Origin: Bryobacterales bacterium
Lineage (GTDB): Bacteria > Acidobacteriota > Terriglobia > Bryobacterales > UBA6623
Reading direction: 5' to 3'
Assembly (NCBI GenBank): GCA_026713545.1
Contig: JAPOOG010000129.1
Location: 62,001 to 126,000, forward strand
DNA length: 64,000 nt
Positions 42,952-50,516 of this stretch are shown here, piece by piece (the first letter of the stretch is position 1; every line of letters starts with the position of its first letter). The notes under the pieces were generated by a model, which worked only from the letters and a program-made list of their open reading frames with translations, ran no database searches and was not told the DNA's origin. Both the position numbers and the translations under genes were made by a program.

Positions 42952-43040
42952 CCTGAAACATCCCCCTGTCCAGGCGAGGTAGCCATCTGTTCGGATGTTT
43001 CCCGCTTGAACGATCCGCGCACGGGCGGCGAAAAACTAAA
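42952..43040 (+). repeat. Module B repeat, copy 2 (nested in module A)
   Basis: CCTGAAACATCCCCCTG is followed by a partly divergent interior, then CGGATGTTTCCCGCTTGAAC, GATCCGCGCACGGGCGGCG and AAAAACTA. Confidence 0.82.
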
Positions 43041-43070
43041 AACTGAAAGAGGAAAAACGAACCTGAAACA

Positions 43071-43140
43071 TCGTCCGGATCAAGCGGCCTTGACGCCGAT
43101 CCGGATGTTTCTTGCTCGAATGATCCGCATCGCGTAGCTA
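43071..43140 (+). repeat. Module B repeat, copy 3 (nested in module A)
   Basis: ACCTGAAACATCGTCCGGAT, CAAGCGGCCTTGACGCCGAT and CCGGATGTTTCTTGCTCGAA form the clearest hairpin: GAAACATC with GATGTTTC and CCGGATC with GATCCGG. The copy is in tandem with copy 2. Confidence 0.85.
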
Positions 43141-43466
43141 GGCCCCCGCCCATGGTTTTCACGAATCACGAGACACGAAACACGAATCACGGCCTTTTTT
43201 CGCGTGCTGCTGCCGCCGGGTGGTGAGAAATGCAGGTTAGGTCATTCAGGAAAGAAAACCATTCAGTTTCCGTTTCGTATCTTGCGGAGCCTGATGGTGC
43301 AACTCCCCCAGCCTCCTTTGGATCGCTCTTGCGGGTTCCATCGGTTCCGTCTTCGTGGCATCGACCGAGTTCGGCGGTCTCTCTGAGGGCGGTTCGCTAC
43401 GGCAAAGACGCACGCCGCAATCGGATCTCGGAGTGACGTTTCGAGGAGAAACGGTGAAATTTCAGG

Positions 43467-43751
43467 TCAGGTTCTGCGCCGAGGCCGCTGTTTTCCACTC
43501 TCTGGTGGACGCGCCTCGTTGACCCGCAGCACTTTGTCGTCAATCGGTGCGCGGTTGAATCGTTTGATCGCCGCTTTGACGTCTTCGTCGGTCGCGGCTT
43601 CGACGAAAGCGAAACCTTTCGACTCCTGCGTCTCGAAGTCGCGGATTACCTTGACCTCGTCGAACACGATTCCTTCCGTGTTCAGCCAACTCTTGATCTC
43701 GTCGGCGGTGACCCACGCCGGAAGGTTCCCGAAGAAAACGGTTCTACCCAT
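43467..43751 (-). CDS. Single-RRM RNA-binding protein
   Basis: The 94-residue protein is a complete RRM with RNP-2 TVFFGNLP (4-11) and RNP-1 KGFAFVEA (about 45-52), followed by a basic tail (SGKQRPRRRT). Proteins of this kind occur in cyanobacteria and several environmental phyla and bind single-stranded RNA. The start ATG is at 43751. The TGA stop lies in a CAGGTCA edge motif preceded by GGTGAAATT, which resembles a decayed module A right end. Confidence 0.92.
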   Translation of the reverse strand: MGRTVFFGNLPAWVTADEIKSWLNTEGIVFDEVKVIRDFETQESKGFAFVEAATDEDVKAAIKRFNRAPIDDKVLRVNEARPPESGKQRPRRRT

Positions 43752-43977
43752 GACCGACTCGTTCCTGGGTATTCGTTATTGAGCCCGTGGCTATTATTTC
43801 AGCACTGGAGATCCGAGGCAATGCATTTTTGCTCTGTTGCCGGCGCAATGTGAGAAGTTCCCCTAGTGAGCCAGGGAGAACATTCCCCTCCGGCTGGGCG
43901 GAGAGAAAAAGTACTGAAGCCCTCCAGTCTTTTCCCCCCCACCCCGGCCGGCATCGCATGACGACAGAAAGACGGCA
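43752..43977 (+). repeat. Module D and module C upstream of the RRM gene
   Basis: Module D spans about 43841-43912 (TTGCCGGCGCAATGTGAGAA, GTTCCCCTAGTGAGCCAGGG) and module C starts at 43912. The terminator hairpin of this module C copy (43913-43928, ACTGAAG/CTCCAGT) has one mismatch and its T-run is only four long, so it is probably a decayed terminator. Bases 43752-43840 are the leader of the RRM gene. Confidence 0.75.
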
Positions 43978-44420
43978 ATCATGCCTTGCGTTTCTCACCA
44001 ACTGGCGAGGCTAATTCCGTGTGGTTCACGAAACACGAGACGCGAATCACGGCTTTTTACGAATCACAGTCTTTACGGTTCACCGGCCGTCCGACATTTC
44101 TTTTGGAGCAAACCAGGCCGCCGCCAACGGTTTTCGAGAGACACGAGACACGAAACGATGCATTTGGGTACTGAAGCCCTTCAGTCTTTTTTTTTCGTCC
44201 CGGCCTGCTTAGCATGAGGACAGCGAGGCGGGAATCCCAGCCTGCATTCCTCACCGCGTGACGAGGCGAAGCGTGTGAGAGGGTCGTCAGGATGAGGCGC
44301 GAGCCGCCCGCGCCAGCAACACGGCCTTTAAGGTTTTTCGCAAATCAGGGGTTGCGAATCATGGCTTCTATGTTTTTCACGAGACACGGGTCACGAAACA
44401 CGAATCACGGCCTTTGTGGC
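43978..44420 (+). repeat. Two module A copies head-to-tail with a module C between them
   Basis: Copy one (about 43984-44167) begins CCTTGCGTTTCTCACCAACT and has heptads and GACATTTCTTTTGGAGCAAA. Module C occupies 44168-44242. Copy two (about 44238-44420) begins CAGCCTGCATTCCTCACC and contains GGTCGTCAGGATGAGGCGCG and ACGAGACACGGGTCACGAAA. The full right terminus is absent from both copies. Confidence 0.85.
44170..44195 (+). terminator. Intrinsic terminator inside module C, copy 4
   Basis: ACTGAAG/CTTCAGT (44170-44185) is followed by CTTTTTTTTT, the strongest of the four copies. No plus-strand gene precedes it closely. Confidence 0.75.
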
Positions 44421-44817
44421 CGTTCGGTTCGCCGTGGGTGCGCGAGGGTGGACCCACCAGAAACCGCCGTCCGGACCGCTACGACCGCCGGCAAGCCACT
44501 GTTTTCCAGTTCACCATTGTTCACTATTGTTCGCCATTGTTCAGCAAAAAAATATTGCCCTGCGCCAGTGTCCTTGCCCCGTCGGCCGTTCTCGGTCGGC
44601 CTCGCGGCAAGCGCCGTTCGGCGCAGCTCCCGTCGCCCTCCCGGCTCGTTCCGCTGCGTCGGACGCCGAATGAACCCATGTCGAGAAAGGTGAAGTTTCT
44701 ATATTGCGTTGACATGTTTTTCTGCTCCGTTTCTTCTCATCACAAAAGGGTTGTTGCCGTTCCAGCCGAGCTGGGTACGATGATGCTGACTGATCTCATC
44801 TGTTATGGTCGCTGCCG
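44421..44817. other. Intergenic region, 397 bp, no gene
   Basis: It holds three units of ATTGTTC (44514-44541, spaced by CACT or GCC), an AAAAAAA tract (44545) and a GC-rich stretch with inverted GGCCG motifs around 44585-44605. TTGACA at 44709-44714 is a possible -35 of the next gene, but no matching -10 is clear. I see no small gene. Confidence 0.4.
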
Positions 44818-46146
44818 ATGAAACGGAGTCTCTTTTTCCTTCTTGGTGTGTCGCTGTCGGCCTGCAGCGCCGAAAGCTGGCAATCCGTTGATTTCGAGTC
44901 CCTGCCCATTACGATTCTCGGCGCCAAACTCATCGACGGTACTGGCGCAGATCCGATCGAGGATTCCGTCGTCGTCGTAGAGGGGACCCGCATCCGAGCC
45001 GTGGGCTCACGCGCCGATACCCCTGTCCCCAAGGGCGGCGAGATCATCGACGGCAGGGGCAAGACTGTCATGCCTGGTCTGATCGAGCTGCATGCCCACT
45101 ACTTCGGCGGCCGCAACGAGATGGAGCGTCTGCTGCGTGCTCAATTGCGTTTCGGCGTTACGACTTCACGCAGCATCGGAACGGATCAGGAAGCGCATCT
45201 CGCTGTTGTCGCCGACGTGCGAGCGGGCAAGGTCCCCGCGCCGCGTCTGTACACCGCGGGCCTCGGTTTCACCCATCCCGACGGTCACCCGGTACAAGTG
45301 TCATTCGTCCGGCGCCCGCAAACAGAGCACGAAGCCCGAGCAGGTGTTGCGGAACTCGCGGCTCGGAAAGTCGACTTCATCAAGATGTGGGTCGATTCGA
45401 AGAACGGCACGCTGCCGAAGATCACTCCTGAAATGCGGCGGGTCATTGTCGGGGCAGCAGCCAGGCATCATGTCCCGGTCGTCGCTCATGTCTTCGACCT
45501 CGCCGACTTGGAACAGCTTGTCGATATCGGCGTCCGTCAATTCCTGCACACCGTTCGCGCCACCGAGGAGATCAGCGACGAGCTGCTCGCCCGCCTTAAG
45601 GCCGAAGGGGTCGGATTTACACCCACCTTAACCGTCGCGGAGCGCTTGTGGTATTTCCCTGAAAACCCGGGCGTTCTGAAAGACCCCGAGCTGCGAACAT
45701 TGCTGGATCCGTCGTTCCTGGCGGACATCGAGAAGGTGGAAACACGGCAGAAGCTGCTCGCCGACCCCGGCATCCCGCGGCTCAAGGACGAATACTCCCG
45801 GGCCGAACGCTTCGTTAAGAAGCTCGCCGACCACGGTATACGCCTCGGGGTCGGCTCCGACAGCGGAGCGGGCGGTATCCCGACCGGTTGGGGAACGCAC
45901 CATGAAATGCAGCTTTTCGTCAAGGCCGGTCTGACGCCGATGCAGACCCTGCTGGCGGCCACCGGTGAAGCCGCCGCATTGCTATCCGATGGCGAGCCAT
46001 CCTTTGGCTCGGTCGAGTCAGGCAAGGCTGCGGACCTGTTGATCCTGAATGCCGATCCGCTCGACGATATCGCCAATACACGCAAGATTCACCGAGTCAT
46101 GCAGGCTGGCAGGTGGCTCGACCGTCAGGGAGCCCTGTCGCAATGA
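44818..46146 (+). CDS. Exported lipoprotein amidohydrolase (imidazolonepropionase/prolidase-like family)
   Basis: The N-terminus MKRSLFFLLGVSLSACSAE is a lipoprotein signal with Cys16. The 442-residue metal-dependent hydrolase has HxH (ELHAHYFGG), the lysine strand (VDFIKMW), VVAHVFD, a further histidine (FLHTVRA) and the late Asp (GVGSDSGAGG). Family members hydrolyse cyclic amides or Xaa-Pro and other dipeptides; the substrate here is unknown. ATG of a tiny frame overlaps its stop (ATGA), and the methyltransferase gene follows. Confidence 0.9.
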   Translation: MKRSLFFLLGVSLSACSAESWQSVDFESLPITILGAKLIDGTGADPIEDSVVVVEGTRIRAVGSRADTPVPKGGEIIDGRGKTVMPGLIELHAHYFGGRNEMERLLRAQLRFGVTTSRSIGTDQEAHLAVVADVRAGKVPAPRLYTAGLGFTHPDGHPVQVSFVRRPQTEHEARAGVAELAARKVDFIKMWVDSKNGTLPKITPEMRRVIVGAAARHHVPVVAHVFDLADLEQLVDIGVRQFLHTVRATEEISDELLARLKAEGVGFTPTLTVAERLWYFPENPGVLKDPELRTLLDPSFLADIEKVETRQKLLADPGIPRLKDEYSRAERFVKKLADHGIRLGVGSDSGAGGIPTGWGTHHEMQLFVKAGLTPMQTLLAATGEAAALLSDGEPSFGSVESGKAADLLILNADPLDDIANTRKIHRVMQAGRWLDRQGALSQ

Positions 46147-46289
46147 CCAAACGACGGCCCGGCAGTCTCATGCTTTCGATGCTACTGTTGTCGGCTGCAT
46201 CGCGCCCCGCTTTCCGGCGCGCCCGCTGTGACTGCTGCTTGTGGACCTCCGAGCCCTCTGGAAGGATACGGTTATCTCCGGTGCGATGA
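46143..46289 (+). CDS. Possible 48-residue ORF linking the amidohydrolase and methyltransferase genes
   Basis: The ATG overlaps the amidohydrolase stop (ATGA at 46143-46146), and its TGA (46287-46289) overlaps the ATG of the next gene at 46286. The first 20 residues are signal-like (SLMLSMLLLSAASRPAF), then the sequence is rich in Cys and Arg. The chained overlaps suggest coupled translation; the peptide may only carry ribosomes to the next gene. Confidence 0.35.
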   Translation: MTKRRPGSLMLSMLLLSAASRPAFRRARCDCCLWTSEPSGRIRLSPVR

Positions 46290-47035
46290 TGGGAGAGGAG
46301 ATGACGGTTCTACGTTGGCGCTGGGTCCTCGTGGGTGCCGCATTGGCGGCGTGTTGTGCCGCTGAGACGACGGCGCAGCCTGCGGACCACTTCACATCTC
46401 GGCGGGAGGCCATGGTCAGCAGACAGATCGAGAGTCGCGATATTCGCTCTCATTCCGTGTTGAGGGTGATGCGCAAGGTGCCTCGGCACCTGTTCGTGCC
46501 CGAGAATCTCGAAGAAGCCGCTTACTTTGACCAGCCCCTGCCGATCGGCCGTGGGCAGACGATCTCTCAGCCTTATATCGTTGCGTTCATGACAGAGCAG
46601 CTCGACCTGAAGCCGGAACACAAGATCCTGGAAATCGGTACCGGCTCGGGCTATCAAGCGGCGGTTCTGGCGGAACTCGTCGAGCAGGTGTTCACGATCG
46701 AGATCGTTGCGGAACTCGGCAGGCGGGCTGAGCGAACGTTGACGGAACTGGGCTATGAGAATATTCAGGTCCGCATCGGCAACGGTTATTCGGGATGGCC
46801 CGAGGTAGCTCCCTTCGATCGCATCCTTCTGACCGCGGCGCCCGAGGAGATTCCGGATGCTCTTGTCGAGCAACTTGTCCCGGGAGGCCGGCTCGTGGCG
46901 CCCGTCGGGCCCGTTTATGGAGTGCAGGAGATCATCGTGCTTGACAAGGGCCGGGATGGGAGGACGCGACGCCGGTCGGTGCTGCCGGTGCGCTTCGTGC
47001 CGATGGTCGGCGCACCGGAGGCCGCGCTGAGGTGA
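46286..47035 (+). CDS. pcm: Exported protein-L-isoaspartate O-methyltransferase
   Basis: The 249-residue product has a signal-like start (VLRWRWVLVGAALAACCAAETTAQ) and then the full PCMT domain: SRREAMVSRQIESRDI, VPRHLFVPE, LPIGRGQTISQPYIVAFM and the S-adenosylmethionine loop EIGTGSGYQAAVLAEL. It methylates isoaspartyl residues for protein repair. Cytoplasmic forms are usual; an exported one would need S-adenosylmethionine outside, so the location is puzzling. ATG 46286 overlaps the preceding small frame; ATG 46301 with GGGAG five bases upstream is an alternative start. Confidence 0.88.
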   Translation: MMGEEMTVLRWRWVLVGAALAACCAAETTAQPADHFTSRREAMVSRQIESRDIRSHSVLRVMRKVPRHLFVPENLEEAAYFDQPLPIGRGQTISQPYIVAFMTEQLDLKPEHKILEIGTGSGYQAAVLAELVEQVFTIEIVAELGRRAERTLTELGYENIQVRIGNGYSGWPEVAPFDRILLTAAPEEIPDALVEQLVPGGRLVAPVGPVYGVQEIIVLDKGRDGRTRRRSVLPVRFVPMVGAPEAALR

Positions 47036-47244
47036 GTCCTCTGAAATGCAATGGGTGCCCCCAATACGGCGCATCCGTTCGAAGATCACCTTGGACGAGA
47101 GGCGCGCTCCGGCTTCGTGCCGGAAGAGGCGTGTCATGGTGCAGGTTTCAACTGCGCTGTGTAATCCTGGAAGACTCCGTCGGCCGTGTCGAATCACGGC
47201 GTCTTTCCGCAAGGGTTTGATCGCAGGCGGGTTCGAGTTTCGAA

Positions 47245-48222
47245 ATGAAGGTTTGGCAGGTTAACGAGTATTGCGATCCCTCCGGGATGACGTTCGCCGA
47301 GGTTCCGGTGCCGGAGCCCGCAAAGGGGCAGATTCTCATCCGCAACTACGCCGTGGGGGTTAACTTCTTCGATTCGCTCCTTATCCAGGGGAAGTATCAG
47401 GTGAAACCGACGTTTCCATTTACGCCGGGAGGAGAGACTGCAGGCGTCGTGGAAGCCGTTGGAGAGGGTGTCACTGATTTCGCGGTGGGCGATCGAGTGT
47501 TGGCCAGCTCGTATAGCGGCGGATATTCGGAGTACTCGATCGCCAAGTCGTGGCGCGCTTCTCGCATGCCGGAAGGTATGAGCTATGCCGAAGCCGCCGG
47601 CTTCATGGTGGTGTATCAGACGTCATATTTCGGACTGTGGGATCGAGGGGTGCTTTGTCCAAAGGAGTCATTGCTCGTGCACGCCGGGGCGAGCGGTGTT
47701 GGCATGGCTGCGATTCAACTCGGAAAAGACCTGGGCGCGCGTGTGATTGCCACGGCCGGCAGCACCGAGAAGCGAGAGTTCTGCCGTCAACAAGGGGCGG
47801 ATTACGTCCTCGACTATGGCCGGGAAAGCTGGGTCGATGAGGTCAAAGAGGTGACCTGCGGCAAGGGTGCGGACGTCATCTACGACCCGGTGGGCGGCGA
47901 GGTTTTCGAGCGTTCGACCAAGTGTATTGCCCCGCGAGGCCGGTTGCTCGTAGTGGGATTCGCCAGTGGAACGATCCCGAGAGTCGCCTGCAACCGGATT
48001 TTGCTCAAGAATATCTCGATCGTAGGCGTTTTTTGGGGCCGCCAAGTCGAAGAGAATCACGACTACGTGCAGCGAACGCAACTGCGGCTGAACGAACTCT
48101 ACGAGCAGGGCAAGGTCCGTCCGGTCGTGTCGAAAACGTATCCCCTGGCGGAAGCGCCCCGGGCCCTGGCGGATATCGTCGAGCGGCGCGTTATCGGCAA
48201 GGTCGCATTGACGGTCGACTGA
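47245..48222 (+). CDS. NAD(P)H:quinone oxidoreductase-like medium-chain dehydrogenase
   Basis: The 325-residue protein is a zinc-free MDR: an N-terminal GroES-like domain (VGVNFFDSLLIQGKYQ, PFTPGGETAGVVEAVGEGV) and a Rossmann domain with the loop HAGASGVGMAAIQLGKDLGA and AGSTEKREFC. Cysteine ligands for structural zinc are absent. Such enzymes reduce quinones or enones with NADPH. ATG 47245 is preceded by no strong binding site. It is 209 bases from the methyltransferase gene and probably a separate transcript. Confidence 0.9.
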   Translation: MKVWQVNEYCDPSGMTFAEVPVPEPAKGQILIRNYAVGVNFFDSLLIQGKYQVKPTFPFTPGGETAGVVEAVGEGVTDFAVGDRVLASSYSGGYSEYSIAKSWRASRMPEGMSYAEAAGFMVVYQTSYFGLWDRGVLCPKESLLVHAGASGVGMAAIQLGKDLGARVIATAGSTEKREFCRQQGADYVLDYGRESWVDEVKEVTCGKGADVIYDPVGGEVFERSTKCIAPRGRLLVVGFASGTIPRVACNRILLKNISIVGVFWGRQVEENHDYVQRTQLRLNELYEQGKVRPVVSKTYPLAEAPRALADIVERRVIGKVALTVD

Positions 48223-48447
48223 CTTGGCGGTCGGGATCGATGACGATGCCGACGGCGGTGTTTGCTTGACGCCTGATGACTCGTAGAAGTGCGTCGAAGC
48301 AGCCCTGCACGGGGACATTTGTGGCCGTGACACCCGGACATCCTGCTTGCCACGGCTGTTGGTTGGAATGCTCGGCTCAGCGTTGTGTAGACTTGTGCCC
48401 GAAATGGGTGACACCGGGCGGCTTTCTCGCACGTCTTATTGATTGAG

Positions 48448-48954
48448 ATGAAACCTTGGCAATTTGTACTCGTCGGCATTCTGGGCGCGGGCATTCTCGG
48501 CTGGGCCACGCTGGGAATCAGTATCTGGAAGAGCGCTCGCCTTGAGGGCTCTGTCAAGCAAGTGCGTACCCTCGCAATGGATGAACGAAGTTCTGTCGCA
48601 ATCGTTGACTTCGAAGCAGAAAATCCTTCAAGCATCGAGATGATGATCGGCGACAGAACCTTGCACATCGTCAATCAGCAGGGCATTCCGTATGAAGGCC
48701 GTACTTTGGGAGTGGTGGACATCAAAGGGCTCTTTGAGTACTTTCCTGCTCTGGGCTCGATGGAAAACGAACCCCTTGTCAAACGTGTCCGAGTTTCGTC
48801 GGGTGAGAAAGTTGCGGGCATGGTTGCAGCGAGATTCGAGATACCTAAGCACGAACTGGACCTGCGGCGCGAAATTACGCTTCAGATCAACGATATCGAT
48901 GGTGGCGTATCAGCACTGCGGTTGGAATCGTCATCCCTGCCGTCAAGTCAGTAG
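48448..48954 (+). CDS. Membrane-anchored hypothetical protein, 168 residues
   Basis: The ATG at 48448 begins a single N-terminal membrane helix (FVLVGILGAGILGWATLGIS), followed by a soluble beta-rich domain (SSVAIVDFEAENPSSIEMMI, VSSGEKVAGMVAARFEIPKH). The phrase DFEAENPSSIEM resembles the start of LEA14/WHy-type domains, but this is only a suggestion. No ribosome binding site stands out. It is followed directly by a 28-codon hydrophobic frame. Confidence 0.65.
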   Translation: MKPWQFVLVGILGAGILGWATLGISIWKSARLEGSVKQVRTLAMDERSSVAIVDFEAENPSSIEMMIGDRTLHIVNQQGIPYEGRTLGVVDIKGLFEYFPALGSMENEPLVKRVRVSSGEKVAGMVAARFEIPKHELDLRREITLQINDIDGGVSALRLESSSLPSSQ

Positions 48955-49041
48955 ATGCATTATGGAGCACTTTCTGTTTTCTGCGTAGTTCTCACTCTGA
49001 TGACTCTCATCGTTACCGCTCGGACGTCAAGCCTGGGATAG
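48955..49041 (+). CDS. Possible 28-residue single-helix membrane peptide
   Basis: ATG 48955 follows the TAG of the preceding gene without a gap and opens 28 codons that encode a nearly continuous hydrophobic helix (ALSVFCVVLTLMTLIVTA). Position and composition suggest a co-translated small membrane protein; it is too short for certainty. Confidence 0.3.
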   Translation: MHYGALSVFCVVLTLMTLIVTARTSSLG

Positions 49042-49266
49042 GCTCCGATCTCAGAAACAGCTTGTCTGTCACGCTCTTTTGGAGATGCACAGGTGAATGA
49101 GTATGCATTTCACTGACCGCGGCTCAGGCGGCTTGGCCGGGCAGATAACGGAGCCCATCCGTGAAGCGCTTAGCCAATTGCTGAACAGGTTTCGCTCGCC
49201 TAACGAGGTCGAGATTCGAGTGCTAGACTGTACTCCGCCCGGCTGCGATGCCGGTTTCACACTCTG
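49042..49266. other. Intergenic region before the rhamnonate-dehydratase-like gene
   Basis: 225 bases without a convincing gene or repeat module. The promoter of the following gene should lie here, but no clear -35/-10 pair is visible. Confidence 0.35.
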
Positions 49267-50490
49267 ATGCGCCGTCGTCGTTTTTTGACCAATGCTGCCT
49301 TGCTCTGCGCCGGCAGGGCAACAGCGAATCTCTCGTCCCAACTCGGCAACGCCGCACCCGCACGTTTGCAGATCATGTCGGTCGACGCCTTTCCCGTGCA
49401 GCTCTGGGCTGACCGCGACCCGCGATCCGTTCCCTCGTTCAAGTCCGACTTTGACCCGGCCCGCTGGCGCTATCGGGGGCCGTTCGCGCAACTCGGCAGC
49501 GCTATTGTCGTAATCATCCGCACGGACCAGGGCATCACCGGATTCGGTCTCGGTGCCGGCGGCAGCGTCGCGGTGGAGATCATCCATGGTCATCTACGTC
49601 ACCTGCTGGTTGGCGCGAACGCACGTAATGTCGAGTTGCTCTGGGACCAGATGTACACGTCCGCGAATGCCTACGGGCGCCGTGGCGTTTTTGTGATGGC
49701 TTTGAGCGGCGTCGACAATGCGCTGTGGGACATCCTCGGCAAACAGGCGGGTCAACCGGTCTACCGTCTGCTCGGCGGGACGAACAAGGAACGAATCGCC
49801 TCCTATGCGACGGGCTTCAACTTGGAGAAGGCGCTCGACAATGGTTTCCGTCATTTCAAGATTCCGATTCGCGATGGCCTGTCCGAAGGCGAGGCCGGCA
49901 AGCTCCGCGTCGTTGAATTGCTGACGAAGGCCCGAGAGACCATTGGGCTCGAAAAATCGCTCATGATCGATTGCGGCTCGCGTTGGGACGAGGTCGACTA
50001 CACGATCGAGATGGCGAGGCGGCTTGAAGAAGTGAACCTCTTCTGGATCGAGGAGCCGCTCTCCCCGGATAACGTCCCCGGCTATGCTGAGCTGGTGCGG
50101 GAAGTGAAAAGCGCGAAGATCGCCAGCGGCGAGCATGAATATACGCGCTTCGGTTTTGCCGATCTCATCCGGCACAAGGCGGTCGAGATCGTTCAGCCCG
50201 ATGTAAGCTGGTGCGGCGGCGTCACGTCGCTGCGGCGGATCGCTGCTATGGCGGCGGAGCACCACTTGGAATTCATCCCGCATCGTGGCGGCAGTCTCTA
50301 TGGACTGCCTCTGGCGCTGTCTTCGCCGCATTGCCGCTGGGCGGAAAGCTTCGGCACCGGTGACAACGGCACGGAATTGATGGAGGCCATGACAGCCACA
50401 TTCGAAAACGGTTTCTACAGGCCGTCGGAGAAGCCGGGTTTCGGAACCGAAGTAACGGAACAACTTGTCAAGAAGCATGCCTTGACCTGA
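49267..50490 (+). CDS. Tat-exported enolase-superfamily enzyme, L-rhamnonate-dehydratase-like
   Basis: The N-terminus RRRRFLTNAALLCAG is a Tat-type signal. In the 407-residue enzyme the metal ligands are Asp235 (MIDCGSRWD), Glu262 (WIEEPL) and Glu289 (ASGEHEY), with the His339-Asp312 dyad (PHRGGS, QPDVSWCGG). ASGEHEYTRFGF and QPDVSWCGG are characteristic of rhamnonate dehydratases, which dehydrate L-rhamnonate and related acid sugars. As with the glucarate-type enzyme at 3286, export is unusual and the physiological substrate is unknown. The RidA lipoprotein gene follows after 26 bases. Confidence 0.88.
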   Translation: MRRRRFLTNAALLCAGRATANLSSQLGNAAPARLQIMSVDAFPVQLWADRDPRSVPSFKSDFDPARWRYRGPFAQLGSAIVVIIRTDQGITGFGLGAGGSVAVEIIHGHLRHLLVGANARNVELLWDQMYTSANAYGRRGVFVMALSGVDNALWDILGKQAGQPVYRLLGGTNKERIASYATGFNLEKALDNGFRHFKIPIRDGLSEGEAGKLRVVELLTKARETIGLEKSLMIDCGSRWDEVDYTIEMARRLEEVNLFWIEEPLSPDNVPGYAELVREVKSAKIASGEHEYTRFGFADLIRHKAVEIVQPDVSWCGGVTSLRRIAAMAAEHHLEFIPHRGGSLYGLPLALSSPHCRWAESFGTGDNGTELMEAMTATFENGFYRPSEKPGFGTEVTEQLVKKHALT

Positions 50491-50516
50491 GACTTGTTCA
50501 GCTCAGAGATGAACCC

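Larger units (their letters stand above)
42767..43239 (+). repeat. Module A repeat interrupted by two module B copies
   Basis: The left part (AGCCTGCATGTCTCACCACG, GGCGAGGTGAAGTGCGTGAG, GGCGTACTTGCCAAATCGCT, GACATTTCTTCTGGAGCGAA) stops at 42951. The right part resumes at 43141 (GGCCCCCGCCCATGGTTTTC, heptads, GCGTGCTGCTGCCGCCGGGT, GTGAGAAATGCAGGTTA). Uninterrupted copies read GCGAACCAGGCCCCCGCC at this junction, so module B entered an existing module A. Confidence 0.88.

Noticed and set aside
47032-47220. 62-codon frame overlapping the pcm stop (GTGA)
   Set aside because: Composition is Arg/Cys/Ser-rich and unlike a protein; the overlap alone is not enough.
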